Shown: piece by piece, positions 59,208-64,000 of the stretch
Layout of the letters: each line of letters starts with the position of its first letter
Position numbering within the stretch: position 1 is the first letter of the stretch
Source: a virus
DNA: 64,000 nucleotides
Virus record (IMG/VR): IMGVR_UViG_3300042291_001568
Location: 52,823-116,822 of that record
Strand: one strand, 5' to 3'
The notes under the pieces: model-generated
What the model was told of the DNA's origin: nothing
Database searches by the model: none
The model's input: only the letters and a program-made list of their open reading frames with translations
Made by a program: the position numbers and the translations under genes

Positions 59208-59912
59208 TTACGAGTTCCTGTATCCGTAGACACGAATAGTCCCACCAGTCATGGTTGCGCCACCACTCTGATTGACAATCAAATCTGTGTACGCTGTTGA
59301 AGTATTCATTATCCCTGAATATGTAGTTCGGTATGCAGCGTTTGCGTGGGTTCCAGTAACTACTGTTGATGACGCAAGGTTCGGGCGTTGAACATCAAAT
59401 GAGCAACTGAAGTTTCCTGATGTTTCCGATGCGCCTACTGCAATTCCGTTACTTGTATTTGCTGCACCTGTTCCAGTAATGGTTGTTGGTCCTGAATATG
59501 TTTGATATGTTCCAGCCCAGTTGTATGTAGAAAGGGAAGTTTCAAATTTCACACGAATATCGTTGTTTGCTGTTGAGCAAGTAACACCTGAAATCACAAC
59601 TCTGTAATCTGAGTAGGTCGCATTGAAAGCATTGGTAACAGTGACGGTTGCTTGTGTTGTGCCGATAGTGACCACACCACCTGATGCTGTGCCACCCGAT
59701 GTGCAGGTAGCCGTAGTAACAAGTTCCAAACCCATTGGATTTTGTGCGGGGCTGTTGGGGATAACCCAAGCCGTACCGTTGTAAACATAAAGACGGTCTG
59801 TGTCTGTCTCAAAAATCATTTGACCTTCAAACGGCACAGCAGGGCGAGTAGACGACGTACACACACCAGGTTTAATAATCGATTGCGCACCAACAACAGA
59901 ACTAAGAGGCAT
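59208..59912 (-). CDS. Receptor-binding/tail fibre paralogue A
   Basis: About 234 residues from ATG 59912 (GAGG 6 nt upstream). The N-terminus PGVCTSSTRPAVPFEGQMIF and ETDTDRLYVYNGTAW is shared with the protein at 60013, and both end in GGTI-x-VYGYR. The beta-rich C-terminal part differs. The shared N-terminus probably anchors them to the tail while the variable half meets the receptor. Start overlaps the 35-aa gene by 11 nt. Confidence 0.7.
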   Translation of the reverse strand: MPLSSVVGAQSIIKPGVCTSSTRPAVPFEGQMIFETDTDRLYVYNGTAWVIPNSPAQNPMGLELVTTATCTSGGTASGGVVTIGTTQATVTVTNAFNATYSDYRVVISGVTCSTANNDIRVKFETSLSTYNWAGTYQTYSGPTTITGTGAANTSNGIAVGASETSGNFSCSFDVQRPNLASSTVVTGTHANAAYRTTYSGIMNTSTAYTDLIVNQSGGATMTGGTIRVYGYRNS

Positions 59913-60009
59913 CAGCAACCTCAGTCCAACCCGAAGCCAACAGGTCAGCGTATTCTTCTTCGGTCATTTCACGAACTTCATCATCTATTTGGATATTTGG
60001 TCGTGTCAT
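59902..60009 (-). CDS. 35-aa micro-protein between two fibre paralogues
   Basis: ATG 60009 has AGGAAG 9 nt upstream, inside the preceding gene's 3' end. MTRPNIQIDDEVREMTEEEY then an ADLLASGW-type helix. It is highly acidic and resembles tiny chaperone-like proteins encoded with phage fibres. Overlap with the next gene indicates translational coupling. Confidence 0.55.
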   Translation of the reverse strand: MTRPNIQIDDEVREMTEEEYADLLASGWTEVADAS

Positions 60010-60012
60010 CGT

Positions 60013-60663
60013 TTATGGCTTCCTGTATCCGTACACGGTGATAGTTCCACCGCTAAGGGTTCCTGATTCGTTTAACAAAGTTAAATCAGTGTAACTGGTT
60101 GTATTTTCAATAGACCCAGAGAAGCCGCCTGAATAACCTCGCCCGTAATAGTTGCCATTGTATTGAGTTCTAGCCGCCAAAAATGGGGCAACTAAATCAA
60201 AACTACTAGATGATGATGGGGCAGTGCTATCCGACAAGGCTACATACCAAAAGGTTGCGTTGTTCATAGGGACAAATGTCCAAGACGTTGCAGAATATAA
60301 AACATACCAAAAATTGCCATAGTACCCAGTAGCCGCAGAACCCATCCTAATGACTAACCCTTGTGAAGAAGTTGTTTGCACTCCATCGATTATCACTCGA
60401 TAATTGTCATAGGTGGTTGAGAACACATTGGTTAGAACCGTTGTTGCCGAACCCGCAGTAATCGCTTGCGATTTTACATATACCAGCCCTGAGTTGCCGA
60501 CAGCGGTACCACCCGACACCTGTTGCCAAGCCGACCCACCATAAATGAAAGTCAAATCGGTATCAGTCTCATAAATCATTTGACCTTCAAACGGTGTTGC
60601 AGGTCTGTTAGACGAAGTACAAACGCCTGGTCGAAGCCCTTGTGTAGTAGCAGAAATAGTCAT
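60013..60663 (-). CDS. Receptor-binding/tail fibre paralogue B
   Basis: About 216 residues from ATG 60663, which overlaps the upstream micro-gene's stop (ATGA). RPGVCTSSNRPATPFEGQMI and ETDTDLTFIYGGSAW mirror paralogue A, as does the final GGTITVYGYR. The middle is Tyr/Ser-rich beta structure. Likely an alternative or partner adhesin. Confidence 0.7.
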   Translation of the reverse strand: MTISATTQGLRPGVCTSSNRPATPFEGQMIYETDTDLTFIYGGSAWQQVSGGTAVGNSGLVYVKSQAITAGSATTVLTNVFSTTYDNYRVIIDGVQTTSSQGLVIRMGSAATGYYGNFWYVLYSATSWTFVPMNNATFWYVALSDSTAPSSSSSFDLVAPFLAARTQYNGNYYGRGYSGGFSGSIENTTSYTDLTLLNESGTLSGGTITVYGYRKP

Positions 60664-60818
60664 TGTAAATTCCATTCTTCTGCCGTGTTACCTTCTGCAA
60701 CCCACGCAAGATACGCCTCATGTAGAGGGCTTTGTTCTGTGAAATAGGTAACGGTTTCACCATCATGCAAAGCCAGCGTTGTTGAATTGTCCAACAAATC
60801 AGTGTGTGTGTAATACAT
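60660..60818 (-). CDS. 52-aa micro-protein upstream of fibre paralogue B
   Basis: ATG 60818 to TGA 60660. MYYTHTDLLDNSTTLALHDG, then SPLHEAYLAWVAEGNTAEEW. The AYLAWVAEGNT-like segment is found in small fibre-assembly-type proteins of other phages. The ATGA overlap with paralogue B supports that it is real. Possibly a fibre chaperone. Confidence 0.55.
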   Translation of the reverse strand: MYYTHTDLLDNSTTLALHDGETVTYFTEQSPLHEAYLAWVAEGNTAEEWNLQ

Positions 60819-61757
60819 TTATAACTCCGCACTTATTTCAATAGAAGTTGAACCGTCTGCATAATACCAGCCACCAGTTGTTGACCAGTTGGTTGAAAGA
60901 ACATTGGCTGCACCTAAAGACGGAGTAGTCCCACCCTGCCATGTAGAAGTAGTAACTGTATGAGGGTTAATGCGCATCTGTACTGGATTGGGGATTGTCA
61001 ATCTATACTGTGTTCCTGCGTACTGAAATGATAGATAAGAAATACCAGCAGAGGAACTGTGTTTCCAGTAATACCTTTGGCATAATGCTAGTTCTACACC
61101 GATAGGGCGTTGCTCAAACGGGGTTGAAGAATAATTCTGTTCCAACTGCACACCCGTAACATCAAAATAATCATTAGCACCAGCAGTACCAACGGGAGTG
61201 TAAAAAAATACGGGTTGCACTTGATTCACCCCCGAAGGAACAAATACAGAATATGTAAAACGCTGGAAAGATGTAGTAAGCGTTGCTGTTGTATCCAACG
61301 GTATAGCCTGACCAGTAAGGGTTGCGGCAAGATAGTTGCCATCCGTTCCAGTCCCCGTGACAAGACGAACATTCAAAGCAGAACTTGCAGCAGAAAAGTT
61401 TGCTCCAGCCCTAGCATAAAAAGAAAAAGAAACTTGTTTATTTGCTAAAGGAATCGAAGTTACCGTTTCAACAGGTTGGCTCAAATAAAGTGCCGAAGTG
61501 TTTGTATTGGATGCCGTACGTTGAAGTCTCAAACAATATTGAAAACCATCAAGGCTTGCTGTTTGACGGGATGCAGAAAAGTTGGCAGTTCCCCCTGGCG
61601 TGACACACCACCTATCGGCTGTATAAGGTGAACCAGTAGTTACCGTGATTGAAGTACCACGTTGCCAAACCCTAAAATCACCGTTAATTAGAACGTTACG
61701 AAACCCCAAGCCAGCAGGCAACAACGCCGACGAACCGAGAGCAAAATCCAAACCCAT
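60819..61757 (-). CDS. Tail fibre / adhesin with carbohydrate-binding-like domain
   Basis: 312 residues. FRNVLINGDFRVWQRGTSIT and YTADRW followed by RLQRTASNTNTSALYLSQPV is the jelly-roll carbohydrate-binding layout common in phage fibres. FYTPVGTAGANDYFDVTGVQ and EQRPIGVELALCQRYYWK continue the pattern. A receptor-binding role on host surface polysaccharide is likely. Confidence 0.78.
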   Translation of the reverse strand: MGLDFALGSSALLPAGLGFRNVLINGDFRVWQRGTSITVTTGSPYTADRWCVTPGGTANFSASRQTASLDGFQYCLRLQRTASNTNTSALYLSQPVETVTSIPLANKQVSFSFYARAGANFSAASSALNVRLVTGTGTDGNYLAATLTGQAIPLDTTATLTTSFQRFTYSVFVPSGVNQVQPVFFYTPVGTAGANDYFDVTGVQLEQNYSSTPFEQRPIGVELALCQRYYWKHSSSAGISYLSFQYAGTQYRLTIPNPVQMRINPHTVTTSTWQGGTTPSLGAANVLSTNWSTTGGWYYADGSTSIEISAEL

Positions 61758-61759
61758 AA

Positions 61760-62095
61760 CTAGTTAGTCTTTTCCCAACCGACAACAGTAACCGTCACCT
61801 TAGAAGCCGTATCAGACAAACCCTGCAACGTCTCACCAGTCAACAACACCAAAGCCGTATCCCAAACCATCACATCATTCGCACCAATCGGCAACGAAGA
61901 CATCAAACGATTCGCAGCAGTAGCCGCAGAACCAATAGCCAACGTCACAGTACGGTCAACCGTATCCGTGTTACAAATAACAATCTGCTTAATAACCTCA
62001 GTGACACCCGAAGCTGCAGTACAAATAGTTGTAGTCGAAGTACCCAACTGTGTTGGACCACCCAACCTAGATTCAACTCTGTCACCCGATGCCAT
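61760..62095 (-). CDS. Small virion structural protein
   Basis: 111 residues. LGTSTTTICTAASGVTEVIK, QIVICNTDTVDRTVTLAIG and MVWDTALVLLTGETLQG match a beta-sandwich family found in many phage tail regions, always beside fibre genes. It is probably a fibre or tail attachment component. It sits between the collagen-like fibre and the adhesin, with gaps of 1-2 nt. Confidence 0.7.
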   Translation of the reverse strand: MASGDRVESRLGGPTQLGTSTTTICTAASGVTEVIKQIVICNTDTVDRTVTLAIGSAATAANRLMSSLPIGANDVMVWDTALVLLTGETLQGLSDTASKVTVTVVGWEKTN

Positions 62096-62096
62096 A

Positions 62097-63087
<991 letters not shown>

Positions 63088-63113
63088 TAGAGACATAAAT
63101 TAGGCGGGAAGAG

Positions 63114-63272
63114 CTAGTTCCACCCGTTCCTTTTCATCCATTCGCTCAATGTGTTTGTTATTTCCGTCTCGGGCTCCGACTTATCTCTATCTACGTCTAA
63201 GTGGTCGTTGTCGGACGCCCTGATGACCCGCGATGCCATGCTGTTTTCGCTAATTTTAGCAAAATTTGCCAT
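63114..63272 (-). CDS. 52-aa small hypothetical protein
   Basis: ATG 63272 has GGGA 6 nt upstream. MANFAKISENSMASRVIRAS, then an acidic stretch and TLSEWMKRNGWN. The C-terminal Trp-rich helix is distinctive. It is the promoter-proximal gene of the minus-strand fibre operon. Function unknown. Confidence 0.55.
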   Translation of the reverse strand: MANFAKISENSMASRVIRASDNDHLDVDRDKSEPETEITNTLSEWMKRNGWN

Positions 63273-63300
63273 AATTTCCCATTTTCTGTTGCTGATACAT

Positions 63301-63309
63301 TCTATACCA
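63301..63309 (-). promoter_or_regulatory. Candidate extended -10 promoter for the minus-strand fibre operon
   Basis: On the minus strand TGGTATAGA lies 29 nt upstream of ATG 63272 and shares TGGTATA with the promoter at 56349. The region upstream of it is AT-rich. There is no convincing -35. Confidence 0.45.
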
Positions 63310-63614
63310 TTTTGCTTTTTTATCATTTATACTTATTCGAAAATCCACACCCACATTCGATGGCTGCTGCGGTCACAGAGGGTCTGAGTGGCAAATCGTA
63401 ACAATCCTTGAATTAGTGCTGCCGCGATATGTTTGGCCGCGACCGGCTAGCCCCCTTGACTTTGGGTATTAGTGTCGCCAGCACCGTCTGGTCTTTCTTC
63501 TAACGTGCTACGGCTTGAACTGTCGTCAGAACCACCAGAAATGCTTGAGTATTGAAAGGGATGCCAGAACAACCCATAGGACATTAAAAAGAATGATTGT
63601 TGGCATGGTCTTGA
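63310..63614 (-). other. Intergenic stretch between fibre operon and antiporter, with two weak micro-ORFs
   Basis: About 300 nt without a firm gene. On the minus strand 63526-63606 could encode a 26-residue hydrophobic peptide (MPTIILFNVLWVVLASLSIL...), and 63447-63584 a 45-residue Ser/Asp/Gly-rich peptide; neither has a clear ribosome site. The middle (63410-63460) is GC-rich, with a repeated GCCGCGA at 63421 and 63436. The boundary between modules may lie here. Confidence 0.3.
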
Positions 63615-64000
63615 TTAGAGAAATTTCAGTCTTCTTGTGACTATTGGCGTCGTAGCAATGGTGCTGAATATAGCCATAAACAGAAGCGCAGTAAACATTT
63701 GTGCGCTGATAATACCTTTGTCAAGCATTACTGTGCAAAATATAATTTCAATAAGCGCTTTGGTTTGAAGAAGCCATCCAATTGTCGTGGCATCTTTTCT
63801 GTTCCAACCATTGATTATTGCCGAGAGTCTAATGCCAAGCATTTTTCCAAAAGCCTGAACAACAAATAAAACAATCGCAAGACCAATAACTATAGGATTT
63901 TTTAACTCCCAAGCCGTGCGCAATCCTGTGCTCAAAAAGAAAATCGGCATCATCAGCAAAAGAACATATTTTCTAAATTGGGTAACCACTTCTTCGCCTA
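63615..64000 (-). CDS. CPA2-type cation/proton antiporter, C-terminal part (cut by window edge)
   Basis: At least 128 residues; the frame is open to the right edge, and the GTG at 63989 is probably internal. LLLMMPIFFLSTGLRTAWEL, IVLFVVQAFGKMLG, GWLLQTKALIEIIF and the last transmembrane helix (FTALLFMAIFSTIATTPI) are typical of the final helices of Na+(K+)/H+ antiporters of the CPA2/KefB-NapA group, followed by a short basic tail. It would be an inner-membrane exchanger. If this is phage DNA it is an unusual auxiliary metabolic gene. A host origin at a prophage or contig edge cannot be excluded. Confidence 0.75.
   Translation of the reverse strand, partial: GEEVVTQFRKYVLLLMMPIFFLSTGLRTAWELKNPIVIGLAIVLFVVQAFGKMLGIRLSAIINGWNRKDATTIGWLLQTKALIEIIFCTVMLDKGIISAQMFTALLFMAIFSTIATTPIVTRRLKFL

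Overview
This window reads as part of a long-tailed (siphovirus-like) bacteriophage genome, most likely infecting an actinobacterium. The evidence is a WhiB-family gene, an actinophage-style order of structural genes, and repeated actinophage-type small proteins. Base composition looks mid-40s % G+C by eye (not computed), which would fit low-GC freshwater Actinobacteria; that host guess is inference. No terminase, complete portal, integrase, holin or endolysin is visible, so the genome is larger than this window. Both edges cut genes.

Layout. (1) 1-20563: an enormous polyvalent protein (>5050 residues, cut at its 5' end), a Cys-rich protein, and a 1550-residue capsid maturation protease. (2) 20700-39985: major capsid, a second head or decoration-like protein, tail tube, head-tail connectors, frameshifted tail chaperones, tape measure, fibre-like proteins, Dit, tail-tip protein and an S74-type tail fibre. 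(3) 40044-49430: nucleotide and DNA metabolism, comprising dNMP kinase, a ThyA/dCMP-hydroxymethylase family enzyme with the hydroxymethylase-type Asp, dCMP deaminase, DNA polymerase I, RuvC-like resolvase, SNF2 helicase, Cas4/RecB-like nuclease, Sak4-like ATPase and SSB. (4) 49573-53852: a compact sugar cassette (glycosyltransferase, APH-fold kinase, HAD phosphatase, nucleotidyltransferase, glycosyltransferase-like). It is followed by an NTP pyrophosphatase, small genes, a cytosine-C5 methyltransferase, a DNA-repair-like protein and WhiB, ending at 57870. (5) 57824-64000 on the minus strand: a second fibre/receptor-binding operon rich in micro-ORFs, a further glycosyltransferase, and at the right edge a partial CPA2-type cation/proton antiporter.

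How the parts may fit together. The giant protein carries three WYL-like domains, a KTSC domain, a HipA-like kinase fold, a DEDDh exonuclease, a full SF1 helicase, an ADP-ribosyltransferase and two Nudix hydrolases. It lies beside the capsid protease and so is probably packaged and injected as an early takeover or counter-defence payload. The hydroxymethylase-like enzyme, dNMP kinase, NTP pyrophosphatase and sugar cassette together suggest glycosylated hydroxymethyl-cytosine DNA, or alternatively glycosylated virions. A roughly 70-residue beta module is inserted six times in five virion proteins. These three systems are the main leads.
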